Assembly: GCA_905233425.1 (NCBI GenBank)
Contig: CAJOEC010000011.1
Span: 1 to 64,000, forward strand
Reading direction: 5' to 3'
Length of the DNA: 64,000 bases
Source of the DNA: an uncultured Prevotella sp.
GTDB lineage: Bacteria > Bacteroidota > Bacteroidia > Bacteroidales > Bacteroidaceae
The position numbers and the translations under genes were made by a program. The notes below the pieces were generated by a model that worked only from the letters and a program-made list of their open reading frames with translations, ran no database searches and was not told the DNA's origin. Position 1 is the first letter of the stretch. Every line of letters begins with the position of its first letter. Shown here piece by piece: positions 10,101-19,500 of this stretch.

Positions 10101-10579
10101 ATGGAGGATTCGGCATCAACCTGCAATTTAAGAACTGGTCGCTGAAGACAAGCTTCAACTACCGTCAGGGTGTGAAGGTTGTCAATTCGGCGAAGATGAA
10201 CCTCGAGCAAATGTTCAATGCCTATAACCAGAGTTCTGCTGTAAACTGGCGCTGGCGTAAGAATGGCGATGTAACCATCATTCCGCGTGCCATGTTCAAC
10301 ACGGGCTATAACTTCTTAGGGAGCGACCGTTATGTGGAAGATGCCTCGTTTGTTCGTATGAGTTATATCCAGCTTTCTTATAATTTTAATCCCAAGGTGC
10401 TGAAGCCTCTGGGGTTGCATAGGCTGAACTTCAGCCTCTCGGGGCAGAATCTTTTCTTCTGGAGCAAGTATAGCGGAACCGATCCTGAACATTCGCCCGG
10501 TTCATGGGGTATAGCCTACGACTCTTCGCAAACACCACGATCAAAGTCGGTGACAATGAATATTCAAGTGGGATTCTAA
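7118..10579 (+). CDS. SusC/RagA-family TonB-linked outer membrane transporter (copy 1)
   Basis: After a signal peptide (cleavage near FAQ-TTR) comes a carboxypeptidase-regulatory-like beta-sandwich (ISGTVTDAMGPV), the plug domain (PLIVVDDNIF, DIEDIQVLKDAAATAIWGSRGANGVI) and a large C-terminal barrel ending in the aromatic MNIQVGF. These are hallmarks of SusC/RagA receptors, which import glycan or peptide fragments with a SusD lid. The signal peptide contains the in-frame 7-bp repeat stretch FSIFNFQSSI (7177-7213). The partner susD starts 85 bp downstream; the spacer has a strong hairpin. The substrate cannot be read from sequence, since no CAZyme or peptidase lies in the block. Confidence 0.95.
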   Translation: MKKENKYQRFLKVLLLVVATQFSIFNFQSSICFAQTTRISGTVTDAMGPVMMCNVVEIDNNNRIVSNAQTDINGNFSMTIKNAKNKLRISYVGYKTVTLSIGTRNKFNVKMQDATQIKEVEVVAKRKFNQGGLAIPEKEVSVAAQTFNMAEVEGLAFTSADEALQGQIAGLDIVSNSGNLGSGTTMRLRGVTSINGDSNPLIVVDDNIFDNPDANFDFQNANEETYASLLSVNPTDIEDIQVLKDAAATAIWGSRGANGVIAIRTKRGARGAVRVDYSLRLQASWQPKGYNLLNGDDYTMMLKEMYYNPTQSANATTNINEINYNYQWAEFQNWNNNTDWVDEVQQTAWSQYHSLSITGGGEKANFRVSVGYDHQNGTIIKQTLDRFTTKLTLDYFVSDRIKFSTTFPLTYTANNRNFDDNILGRAQQISPNMSVYRQNGDGTNTDEFYAMLPLGASDAAGSSMPNTSSPQLSAIRDLGNPVAIANLAWRKEKTYRISPEFKLDYDLLGKDDSHTRLKYTGLVYLDIFSKSEPKYWPGALETKGWNDGKYNLSQVYDYNSLAVTTRHTLTFTPHFKNQDFYTTMLARWELTTGNDNSQNVENRNTPTVPGGSASGQAISPTVDASITSMSSGNGQWRSMSMTYTGHFSYKERYILDASLRADGTTKFGDDKKWGYFPGLSLRWNIIDDHNSLSLGESLRGALSMLAFRASWGIVGRPPGSEYLQYAMYSTSGVYGGLGNTHSVTYLDGLQLNKLKWERTSQYNLGANLGILNDRITASFDYYFKRTNDLLMGGVAIPSSTGFSSLSWANVGELTNKGWELNIYANRFIRIRDFSVSANFNISQNFNEITDMDESVLESINSQWDYSKRGQYLNRIQKGNPLGSIYGLRYKGVYQYTYEYLTNMKTSNGWDGEKLRDYINNQFLAQGKTAPIALDAEGKVMMDAFGDPIRLVYNFSDGTSSYKFQGGDAIYEDVNHDGQINSLDIVYLGNSNPHLNGGFGINLQFKNWSLKTSFNYRQGVKVVNSAKMNLEQMFNAYNQSSAVNWRWRKNGDVTIIPRAMFNTGYNFLGSDRYVEDASFVRMSYIQLSYNFNPKVLKPLGLHRLNFSLSGQNLFFWSKYSGTDPEHSPGSWGIAYDSSQTPRSKSVTMNIQVGF

Positions 10580-10593
10580 AGACACTCCCCTGA

Positions 10594-10612
10594 CCCCGCC
10601 TGACAGGCGGGG
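10594..10612. repeat. Intergenic hairpin between susC and susD (copy 1)
   Basis: CCCCGCC - TGACA - GGCGGGG forms a perfect 7-bp G/C stem with a short loop, with no T-run after it. It could stabilise the susC transcript end or tune the susC:susD ratio rather than terminate. Confidence 0.6.
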
Positions 10613-10663
10613 GAACAGACGAAAGGGAATTGAATAAATAATAATATAACTGACAAAAGGATT

Positions 10664-12538
10664 ATGAAGAAATATATCATTGAAAAGTCAAGGCAACTGT
10701 TTGCATTTGTTGTCTACATATTCCTCCCCCTCGTTGGGGGAGGCTGGGTGGGGGTCTCCTGCAATGACTTCCTGACGATCTATCCCACAGACCGTATCGT
10801 AGGTGAGGACTTCTGGAAGACGAAGTCCGATGTTGACCAGATGGTGGACGGCTGCTATCTGAGTATGTTGAATGAGGATGTGCAGTCACGTGCCATTATC
10901 TGGGGTGCTTATCGTTCGGATGAACTGGTGAAGCGTGATGACTACACAGACTTGACGCTTGACAATATCAGCGCATTAAATCTGCTGCCTACGATGGGCT
11001 ATTGCTCTTGGGCAAGTCTGTACAAGGTCATCAACAACTGCAACATCGTTTTAAATCATGCTCCAGATGTAATGACTGCCGATCCGGAATTCACTGAAGG
11101 CGACTATCAGGTGGTGAGGGCACAGATGCTGGCTTTGCGGAGCCTGTGCCACTTCTATCTTGTGCGTGCTTTCCGCGATGTCCCCTATATGTCTCATTCC
11201 GTAGAGAATGACGATGATGTCAAGGCTGTTCCCCAGTTATCGCCTGGTGAAGTGCTTCAGTATTGTTTGGACGATTTGCAGGAAGCCCGTCGTTACATCA
11301 TGAAGTCGGGCGGTTATGGCCAGAACGATTGGCGCAACTGGGGCTATATCACCACAGATGCTGTCGATGCCATCATGGCAGACATCTATCTGTGGCGCGG
11401 CTCCATGACGCATGACAATGCCGACTACGAGAAAGTGGTTGAACTCGTTGATCGCGTGATTGAGGCGAAGGATGAGTATTTTAAAAAGTACAACTATGAG
11501 ATGGTGGGCACTGACAAAAAAGACATCTATCATCTTTATGAAGCTGAGGATGCTCAGTTGATGCTCTTCCATTTCAATAATGGTAATTGTCGCGAAAGTA
11601 TTCTGGAGTGGCAGTATAATGGTATTAATAACGCCAACACGGAATTGGAGAGATACTATTATAAGACAGACAACTCTGCCCAGCATGGCCGCCTGATGGC
11701 ATCGAAAATCTTCAATTCAATCGAAGCTAATGCCAACAAGGTAGGGGCTCAGAAGATATTCTTCTCCAAAAATGATTATCGTTTCTGGAACATCGTTTAT
11801 GATGCCGACAACGCGGAGGCGGAGCAACTGGCCATAAGGAAGATGGTTTATGGTGAGAGTTCTCAGTCGGTAGTCTCTGTGAATTCTACGGCTGGCCTGT
11901 CGAAGAGTACTTCGCGAAACTTTGACAACTTCCGCCAGAACTGGATTGTCTATCGTATCACAGACCTGATGCTGATGAAAGCTGAGGCTCTTGTAGCGAT
12001 GTCGACCGATGAGGATGCCGACAAACTGAGAGGGGCATTCGATCTGGTGCAAGCGGTGAACAAGCGCTCAATGGATATGGATGCCAAGGACACGCTGAGA
12101 GTTAGTAACTTCCGCACAAAGGATGCCATGGAAGTGCTGGTGCTTACGGAAAGAGAGCGTGAACTGTGCTTCGAGGGTAAGCGCTGGTGGGACCTGATGC
12201 GTTATTGCTACCGTGGAATGCAGGGGGTAAACATCAATAGCACGATGGTCTTGTCTTCGCAGACCTCTTCGGAGGAGGGCGATGCCTCACCCGATTCCTC
12301 CGAAGGCGGAAAGACCGTGGGGGCGCAAACGACATCTAACGAATGGCCCAAGCTGCGTAAGGATATGGCAGATTTCATTATCCGCAAATATAAGGCGGGT
12401 GAGGGTGATGCCGTTTCTTATAAGATGGATTCCGAGCCATATTTGTACTGGCCCATCTATGAAAATGAAATGAAAGCAAATGTCCTGCTGAACCAGAATC
12501 CTGTCTGGATTCAGGAGAAATCTACGGAGAAAAAATAG
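10664..12538 (+). CDS. SusD/RagB-family lipoprotein (copy 1)
   Basis: A signal peptide ends in the lipobox GVSC and is followed by the mature SusD start (NDFLTIYPTDR). The body has the SusD helical repeat pattern, with ALRSLCHFYLVRAFRDVPY and the late LCFEGKRWWDLMRY motif. SusD proteins sit on the cell surface and form the substrate-binding lid over SusC. Residues ~21-32 of the signal peptide (LPLVGGGWVGVS) are encoded by a G/C-rich palindromic repeat found at six other sites here. The leader from ~25 bp before the ATG through codon ~18 is nearly identical to that of the second susD at 19957, pointing to duplication or gene conversion. Confidence 0.94.
   Translation: MKKYIIEKSRQLFAFVVYIFLPLVGGGWVGVSCNDFLTIYPTDRIVGEDFWKTKSDVDQMVDGCYLSMLNEDVQSRAIIWGAYRSDELVKRDDYTDLTLDNISALNLLPTMGYCSWASLYKVINNCNIVLNHAPDVMTADPEFTEGDYQVVRAQMLALRSLCHFYLVRAFRDVPYMSHSVENDDDVKAVPQLSPGEVLQYCLDDLQEARRYIMKSGGYGQNDWRNWGYITTDAVDAIMADIYLWRGSMTHDNADYEKVVELVDRVIEAKDEYFKKYNYEMVGTDKKDIYHLYEAEDAQLMLFHFNNGNCRESILEWQYNGINNANTELERYYYKTDNSAQHGRLMASKIFNSIEANANKVGAQKIFFSKNDYRFWNIVYDADNAEAEQLAIRKMVYGESSQSVVSVNSTAGLSKSTSRNFDNFRQNWIVYRITDLMLMKAEALVAMSTDEDADKLRGAFDLVQAVNKRSMDMDAKDTLRVSNFRTKDAMEVLVLTERERELCFEGKRWWDLMRYCYRGMQGVNINSTMVLSSQTSSEEGDASPDSSEGGKTVGAQTTSNEWPKLRKDMADFIIRKYKAGEGDAVSYKMDSEPYLYWPIYENEMKANVLLNQNPVWIQEKSTEKK
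10722..10758 (+). repeat. G/C-rich palindromic repeat in susD signal peptide (site 1)
   Basis: cctccccctcgttgggggaggctgggtgggggtct: an inverted repeat CTCCCCC/GGGGGAG followed by a G-rich arm, in frame within the lipoprotein signal peptide. Confidence 0.75.
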
Positions 12539-12577
12539 AGACCCTCCCCCTTACCCCTCCCTATATGGAGGGGAGTA
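12539..12577 (-). repeat. G/C-rich palindromic repeat after susD copy 1 (site 2)
   Basis: agaccctcccccttacccctccctatatggaggggagta, with stem CCCCTCC (12554-12560)/GGAGGGG (12567-12573). It is the reverse orientation of the family in the signal peptides and abuts the susD stop codon. An almost identical copy lies at 19879. Confidence 0.75.
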
Positions 12578-12616
12578 GATAGAAAAATACAAGATACAAT
12601 TAATTCCCTATTAATT

Positions 12617-14704
12617 ATGAAAAAGAATATTTTGAACAAGACAAGGAAGTTGCTTCGTTTCGTTGTCTATATACTCCTCCCCCTCGCAGGGGGAGGCTGG
12701 GTGGGGGTCTCCTGCTCCGAGGATATCGACGAGTCAAATCTTTACACATTTACTGGTGAGACCATCGAGGACTATCTGGTAAATCGCAGTGAACGGTTCA
12801 GCAGTTTCAATTATATCCTGTCACGGATAGGATATGACAAGATCCTGTCCGCCTACGGTACATACACATGTTTTGCTCCTGACAACGACGCAGTGACGGC
12901 GTATGTGGACAGTCTTTATGAGGACATGAGCAACCCTGAACTGCCTCATAATGGTATGACAAAGCCTGGGCTGGAAGGACTTACCGACTCGCTATGCAAT
13001 GATATTGCTCTTTTCCACCTGTTGGGCACTGAGGTGATGAGTGTCTATATGGGGAATGGTATGACGGTAAAAACCATCTTGGGACGCGAAATCACGACTT
13101 CTCTTGATACGGCAACAAATCAGGTTGCCATAAACCGTAATTCCCTGATTCTTGCCAAGGGTATTGACAAGGACTTGGAGAATGGTGTGCTGCATGAGAT
13201 TAGCCAAGTGATAACCCGCTCCAACCTGCTGATTGCGGGCGAAATGGAGATGCACCAGGATCAGTTCTCCGTATTCTCGAATGCTTTGAAAGCGACTGGC
13301 TTGGCCGACTCGCTGACGGCGCTTAGTCACGATTTCGAGAAAATTTCGATTAAGACAGGCTTCTATCTGCCTAATAAATGCGAAATGGGTTACACCATTT
13401 TTGCAGAGACCGATGACAGTCTCGCAGCATTAGGAATCGTCGACGTAGAGACATTGGCAGAATATGCGAGGAAGGCGTATGCGAACTGTGAGAATTGGTA
13501 CGACTACGTGCGCAACAATAATATTGAAATCAGTTACGGAACAGACTACAAGAATCCCTGGAATGTGCTAAGCATGTTCCTGCGTTATCATATCCTGAAA
13601 TACAAGATTCCCTATACGAAGCTGACGAACCATCACAACGAGATCTCGAAGGTTACGCTTGTAGAGTATTACGAAACGATGCTGCCCTACACGCTCCTCA
13701 AGGTGACAAAGAATGGCACAAGTCTGAGGCTGAATCGTTGGGTGGCCAATTCGTCGCTGACCGACCGGGTAGCAGAACTGATGTCAGAATCCCTGCGTCC
13801 CGTTATGTTCGAAGGCATTGAACTGGCTGGTCAGAAAAGTCAGATCTCTCCCACAAACGGCTATATCCATCCCATCAATGGCGTGCTGGTGTACGATGCT
13901 AATGTGGTGAGGGGGGCATTGAACGAGCGTCTGCGTTTCGATGATGCGAGTTTGTTTGGCGAAATGATGTCCAACTCCTTCAGGCGCATAACTGACAGTG
14001 AGGTGGACGCGCTTAACGGTGGCAAACGAGGAACCGACGGTGACCTGAGCGGCGCCTATATCCGCATACCGCCTGGCTTCTTGGAGTACATGAAGATCTA
14101 CAATGGCGATGAAACGCGCCTGTACTATCTGCCAGGCCAGAGCAGCGGCTGGAGCAACTATCAGGGTGATGAGTTCAACTGCAAGGGACATTATGACTTC
14201 GCCATGCGTCTGCCACCGGTGCCAGAGGGAACCTACGAACTGCGTATCGGCTACACCGCTGAGGGCAACGAACAGCGTGGCATGTTGCAGTTCTACTTAG
14301 GCTCTTCCTCGGACTTGACGACGATGAAGGCATTAGACATTCCTCTTGACATGCGTCTCGTACCTGTGAACAATGCAGACCTGACTCCCGACGTCTATAC
14401 TGGCTGGTGTGACTGGACGAAACTTGACGACAAGGGCGTGGAGAGCGATGTGAACATGCGAAACTTAGGGTATATGCGCGGGCCGCTCTATTACACCGTT
14501 GGCATCAATTCGGGCAACTATGCGCGCAACAATCCTAAAGACCTGCGCCGCATACTTACCCGGCAGCACTTTGGGCAGGGCGAATACTGGTTGCGCTTCA
14601 AGAGTGTGCTTGACTCTGATCACCACCAGTTCCATCTCGACTATATTGAATTCTGCCCGGAGAATGTTTACAATAGCACGACATATATAGAAGATATGTT
14701 CTAA
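12617..14704 (+). CDS. Fasciclin-domain lipoprotein with C-terminal beta-rich domain
   Basis: The lipoprotein signal peptide (lipobox GVSC, then SEDIDESN) carries the same in-frame palindromic repeat (LPLAGGGWVGVSC) as the two SusD proteins. Two FAS1-like units are visible from TCFAPDNDAVTAYV (~84) and TIFAETDDSLAAL (~262). The last ~230 residues (from ~465) are not FAS1; they contain GTYELRIGYTAEGNEQRGMLQFYLG and look like a beta-sandwich binding domain. The protein is probably surface exposed, working with the adjacent SusCD system. It lies 79 bp after susD and 43 bp before another FAS1 gene. Confidence 0.82.
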   Translation: MKKNILNKTRKLLRFVVYILLPLAGGGWVGVSCSEDIDESNLYTFTGETIEDYLVNRSERFSSFNYILSRIGYDKILSAYGTYTCFAPDNDAVTAYVDSLYEDMSNPELPHNGMTKPGLEGLTDSLCNDIALFHLLGTEVMSVYMGNGMTVKTILGREITTSLDTATNQVAINRNSLILAKGIDKDLENGVLHEISQVITRSNLLIAGEMEMHQDQFSVFSNALKATGLADSLTALSHDFEKISIKTGFYLPNKCEMGYTIFAETDDSLAALGIVDVETLAEYARKAYANCENWYDYVRNNNIEISYGTDYKNPWNVLSMFLRYHILKYKIPYTKLTNHHNEISKVTLVEYYETMLPYTLLKVTKNGTSLRLNRWVANSSLTDRVAELMSESLRPVMFEGIELAGQKSQISPTNGYIHPINGVLVYDANVVRGALNERLRFDDASLFGEMMSNSFRRITDSEVDALNGGKRGTDGDLSGAYIRIPPGFLEYMKIYNGDETRLYYLPGQSSGWSNYQGDEFNCKGHYDFAMRLPPVPEGTYELRIGYTAEGNEQRGMLQFYLGSSSDLTTMKALDIPLDMRLVPVNNADLTPDVYTGWCDWTKLDDKGVESDVNMRNLGYMRGPLYYTVGINSGNYARNNPKDLRRILTRQHFGQGEYWLRFKSVLDSDHHQFHLDYIEFCPENVYNSTTYIEDMF
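12674..12710 (+). repeat. G/C-rich palindromic repeat in FAS1 lipoprotein signal peptide (site 3)
   Basis: ctcctccccctcgcagggggaggctgggtgggggtct, identical over its core to the susD2 copy at 20014 although the two proteins are unrelated. Confidence 0.75.
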
Positions 14705-14746
14705 GGAGACCTTTAGTTAATAGTTTATAGTTAATAGATAATAGTT
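14704..14746. repeat. 7-bp-period repeat between FAS1 genes
   Basis: Reads as degenerate heptamers tagttaa/tagttta/tagttaa/tagataa/tagttat ending at the next ATG. It occupies the ribosome-binding region of the gene at 14747. Confidence 0.6.
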
Positions 14747-16531
14747 ATGATTACTAATATTTTCAGGGATTTACTTTATGTATGTCCGCCAAAAGCAGCG
14801 AAGTGGTTGGCGTGCATAGCACTATTCACCATTCACTATCCACTATTCATTAGCTGCTCCGACTGGGATGACCATTTCAATGCCAACACATCAGTGCTGG
14901 AGTCCCAGAACACGACCCTGTGGAAGAACATTGAAAAGAATGGCAATCTTACGCAGTTTGCCGAGATTCTGAGAAGAACGGGATACGACCAGCGTTTGGA
15001 CGCTTCGCAAACCTACACGGTATGGGCTCCCGAAGACGACACCTTCGATTATCAGACCCTACTGGGCTACGACAATGAACGCTTGGTGAAGGAGTTTGTG
15101 GAAAACCATATCGCCCGGAACAACTATCCTGCCTCTGGCGAAACGGACAAGGATGTGTATATGCTGAATGAAAAGAAAATGCATTTCTCGGGGAAGGACT
15201 CGTACGTTATTCAAGATGTCTTGCTCGATCAGCTGAACATGGGGAGCAGCAACGGGACGATTCATACGCTGAAAGGTCGTATAGCCTTCCTTTCGAACAT
15301 CTACGAGGCATTGCTCAGCGTTGATTATCCTGTTGATTCGGTTCGCGACTATGTTCTCAGCTTCGACGAGAAAATCATCGATGAGAGGAAGAGCAAGGCG
15401 GGGCCTGTGGTGAACGGTGAACAGACTTTCCTTGACACGATTTATTATGAGCATAACGATATGCTGAGTCTGTTCGAAGCGCACATCAACCGGGAGGACA
15501 GTAGCTATACGATGCTGCTACCGACGAACAAGGCATGGAGGGATGCCCAGACAAAGATCCGGGGTTACTGCAACTATCTCCCTTCGTTCAAGTACTTAGT
15601 GCCTGGTGAAGGAAGGAACCCTACAACGGTGACGCTGAAAGACGCGGAGGCAATGAAGGACTCCTTGGCAAAGCTATATATGATGGCAAGCCTGTTCTAC
15701 AACAACAGCCTCTATGACAACAAGAAGTTGAAGAGACTGGAAGAGGGTGCTGTTCTCAGCTGCGACTCGCTGATGACCACCTACGGGTTCAAAATGTATT
15801 CCGATGATGCCGCCAACGTTTTTCACGAAGCAAAACGGCTTGAGATGAGCAATGGTGCCGCCTGGATTACGGACAGTCTGCGGATACCCTCGTGGACGAT
15901 CTGCAATCCTGAAATACGTTTTGAGGCGGAGTACCAGGACATACAGGCTTACTATACCAACTTGAACGGAGCACCTAATGTGAAGGTGGTGACCAAGCAG
16001 AACGAGGAGGTGCTGGGACATGTGTCGAACAACCGTTATGTTGAGCTGGAGCCTCAGAGCAAGAACTCGAACCCTGAGATATACTTCTATATGCCTAACC
16101 TTCGCTCTACGACATATAATATCTATGTGGTGCTTGTTCCTGCAAATATCAACAGCAAATACTATGCGGGTGAGCTGAAGCCCAACCTCATTGACTTCAC
16201 GATAGGATGTAATGACGAGAAGGGCTCTTTCAAACAGACTCGTTTAGAGAACGTGACGGTACGAGTTGACTCGATAGATGACGAACGGTATACGGCAAAG
16301 GTTGACACTGTCCTTGCAGGAGAATTCACCTTCCCCCTTTCCTATCTGGGAGTATCTTCAGGATCGAAGAGATATGCACCTTATATCCGTGTACGTAGCA
16401 AGGTGACCAACGCGGAGTCTGCCAGCTACGACCGCACCCTGCGCATCGACTGCATCATACTTCGGCCGAAGGAACTCGACGACTATATCAGCGAGCATCC
16501 TGATTATAAATATGACAGAGGGGATTATTAG
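14747..16531 (+). CDS. Fasciclin-domain lipoprotein
   Basis: The long leader has a hydrophobic stretch and lipobox (PLFISCSDWDDHF). Its segment LFTIHYPLFIS is encoded by a 7-bp-period repeat (caccattcactatccactattcat). Two FAS1-like units start near TVWAPEDDTFDYQ (~90) and TMLLPTNKAWRDA (~255). The C-terminal ~200 residues include PEIRFEAEYQD and YIRVRSKV and look like a beta-rich module. It is probably a lipid-anchored accessory of the following SusCD pair. It is the third FAS1 protein in the block, with no close sequence identity visible to the other two outside the motifs. Confidence 0.82.
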   Translation: MITNIFRDLLYVCPPKAAKWLACIALFTIHYPLFISCSDWDDHFNANTSVLESQNTTLWKNIEKNGNLTQFAEILRRTGYDQRLDASQTYTVWAPEDDTFDYQTLLGYDNERLVKEFVENHIARNNYPASGETDKDVYMLNEKKMHFSGKDSYVIQDVLLDQLNMGSSNGTIHTLKGRIAFLSNIYEALLSVDYPVDSVRDYVLSFDEKIIDERKSKAGPVVNGEQTFLDTIYYEHNDMLSLFEAHINREDSSYTMLLPTNKAWRDAQTKIRGYCNYLPSFKYLVPGEGRNPTTVTLKDAEAMKDSLAKLYMMASLFYNNSLYDNKKLKRLEEGAVLSCDSLMTTYGFKMYSDDAANVFHEAKRLEMSNGAAWITDSLRIPSWTICNPEIRFEAEYQDIQAYYTNLNGAPNVKVVTKQNEEVLGHVSNNRYVELEPQSKNSNPEIYFYMPNLRSTTYNIYVVLVPANINSKYYAGELKPNLIDFTIGCNDEKGSFKQTRLENVTVRVDSIDDERYTAKVDTVLAGEFTFPLSYLGVSSGSKRYAPYIRVRSKVTNAESASYDRTLRIDCIILRPKELDDYISEHPDYKYDRGDY

Positions 16532-16560
16532 TGAAAAGTGAAGAGTGAAAAGTGAAAAAT
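16531..16560. repeat. 7-bp-period repeat before susC copy 2
   Basis: agtgaaa/agtgaag/agtgaaa/agtgaaa: four degenerate heptamers beginning at the stop codon of the FAS1 gene. Confidence 0.6.
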
Positions 16561-16588
16561 TTGCTACTCCGAAAAAAATAATACGATT

Positions 16589-19500
16589 ATGAGACGATTA
16601 AGCATTTTAATATTTTCATTATTTAGTTTTATTGTTATAGCCCAAGCTCAAGATGCGGACGGGGGCGTCCACGCTCCAAAATTAAAGCGTGTCACCGTGC
16701 CGGACTACCCCACCAAGGAGGTTAGGGGCATCTGCATCGATGCCACCACGAAGGCACCTCTGGCAGGTATCATGCTCAGGGCTCTCGACAATAACAACTA
16801 CACAGCCATGACCGAGGATAATGGCGAGTTTGTCATCAAGGTCCCTGTCTACACCACTGCGCTTTATGTCCACTCGCCTCAGTACATCAGCCTTCAGGTC
16901 GCAATAGCTGGGAGCAACCTTAAGATTGAGATGCTTCCTGACGTGTTCCGGCCCATGTTTACCAAAGAGACAAGCATCGTCGCAGCTAACACGCAGAGCA
17001 TCACCAACACCACGTCACACACGATAGAGACGGATGTCGGTAACATCATGGGAGCCGATGTGCATACCCTGAACCGCTCTGGTGTACCTGGCAGTGGTTC
17101 CGCCATGTTCATACGCGGACTCAATTCGCTGAATGCAAATGCACAGCCACTGATAGTCATCGACGGCATCATACAGGACATGCAACAGACACGCTCTTCA
17201 CTCCATGACGGTGACTACGCCAACCTCCTCCTCAACATCAACCCTGAGGACATCGACAAGGTGACCGTCCTGAAAAATGCCACCGCCCTCTACGGCGCAA
17301 AGGGCAGCAACGGTGTCATCCTCATTGAGACCAAGCGCGGCCACTCCATGGCTACACGCATCGATGCCAATGTGGGTGTGGGAGTCTCCCTCGTGCCGCG
17401 TCTGCCTACAATGATGGACGCTAACCAATACCGCATCTATGCATCCGAGATGCTCGGCACATATCCCACCATCAGCCAGTTCACCGACCCCACAACCTTC
17501 AAGTTCCTCATCGACGACCCCTCGAAGTACTACTATGCCATGTATCACAACAATACCGACTGGACAAAGGAGGTCTATCACACGGCGATGACACAGAACT
17601 ACAACATCAACGTGCAGGGTGGCGACGACATCGGCATGTATAACCTCTCCCTTGGATATACCGACGGTCAGAGTACGGCGAAAGAAAACGGCTTCAACCG
17701 ACTTAACGTCCGTTTCAATACCGATATCAGCATCCTCAGACAACTGAAGGTGCAGTTCGACATGTCCTATACGAAAATCAACCGCGACGTGTTCGACGGC
17801 GGTGCGCCTGCCGACTTCTCCGCAGCACCGGTGTCATCACCCACCTTCCTCGCACTCATCAAGTCGCCATTCCTCAGCCCATATACATATAATAATGTGA
17901 GCAGGTACTTCTCTTCCACTCTTTCCGAGGCCGACGACTACCTTACCATGCTCGACACCGACCTTAGCCTCGGCAATCCGACGGCTGTGTTACAGAATGG
18001 TAAAGGCATCAACAAGAACCGTGTGGAGTCCAACCATTTCAATACCGTCATCGCCCCACGCTTCGACTTTAACAGCTGGCTGTCGCTGACCGAGACCTTC
18101 AGCTATACCCTTGACCGCATCTCACAGCGGTACTATCGCCCCAACAATGGCATGCCCATGTTCCTTATCGAAGGCATTGGCAGTGTTCAGAACAAGGCCA
18201 TGTCCATGTTCTCCAAGGAAAACTCCATCAGCAGCGACACCCGCCTGCAGCTACAGAAGCAAATGGGGCCGCACTCCCTGAATGCCTTTGTCGGCCTCCG
18301 ATACCTCAACTTCGCATACGACAACAACCAGCCCGAGGGACAGTATGCCAATGCTGCCAACGACAAGACACCCAACATCAGCACCAATATGGACTTCTAC
18401 GACGCCACAGGCACTAACGACGAATGGCGCAGTCTAACCTGGTATGCCAATGCAGACTACAACTACCGAAACCGCTACTATCTACAGGCTTCCCTGTCCG
18501 TAGAGGGTAACAGCCGCTTCGGAAAGGAGTCAAAGGGTATGAAGATTGGCGGTGTCAAGTGGGGACTATTCCCAAGCGTACAGTTAGGATGGGCAATCTC
18601 AAACGAGGCGTGGTTCCAGTCTCTCAACGCTCAACACTCAACACTCAGCTTTATCAACTACCTCCTCCTCAGAGCTGGATGGGACCTCAGCGGCAATGAC
18701 GACATCAGCAACTATGCTGCCCGCACATCGTTTGGCATCAGCAAATATCTGTGGAAGGCTACCGCTGCACAGCTTGACAACATCGGCAACGAGGAAATAT
18801 CCTGCGAGCGCACCAGCAAGTTCAATTTCGGTCTGAAGGCCAGCTTGTTCAAAAACCGCATCGGAATCGACTTCGACTACTACATACACCGCACCAACGA
18901 CCTGCTTACGCTAAAGCATTTCGACAACCTCGTGGCGGGTATCGACAACTATTGGAGCAATGGCGGTTCACTCAGCAACAAGGGCTTCGAACTCACACTG
19001 ACCACCAAACCGGTGGTAGCCAAGTCACTGCAGATAGAACTCGGCGCTTCCATAGGTCACTATGTCAACAAGGTGAAGTCGCTGCCCAACAACAGTCTTA
19101 TATATCTCGATGGTGAACAGACGGCACAGGGCTACACCTCTTCCATCTATGGCATAGAGAATATTGCCACCATCGTCGGACATCCGGCAGGAGTGTTCTA
19201 CGGCTATAAGACCGATGGAGTGCTTGCCACCGACCAGGAGGCATCCACCGCTGGCACAAATGGCTACCTTTACCTCACCGATGCCACTGGCGCACGCCAG
19301 GACTTCCACGCTGGCGACATGCGTTTTGTCGACATCAATGGTGACGGCGAAATAGGCGAGGCCGACAAGACCATCATAGGCGACCCCAATCCCGACATCT
19401 ACGGTAACATTTTCGCCAATGTGAACTGGAAAAACCTCACACTCCATCTCGGATTCAACTATTCGCTTGGCAATGACATCTACAACTACCAGCGCAGCGT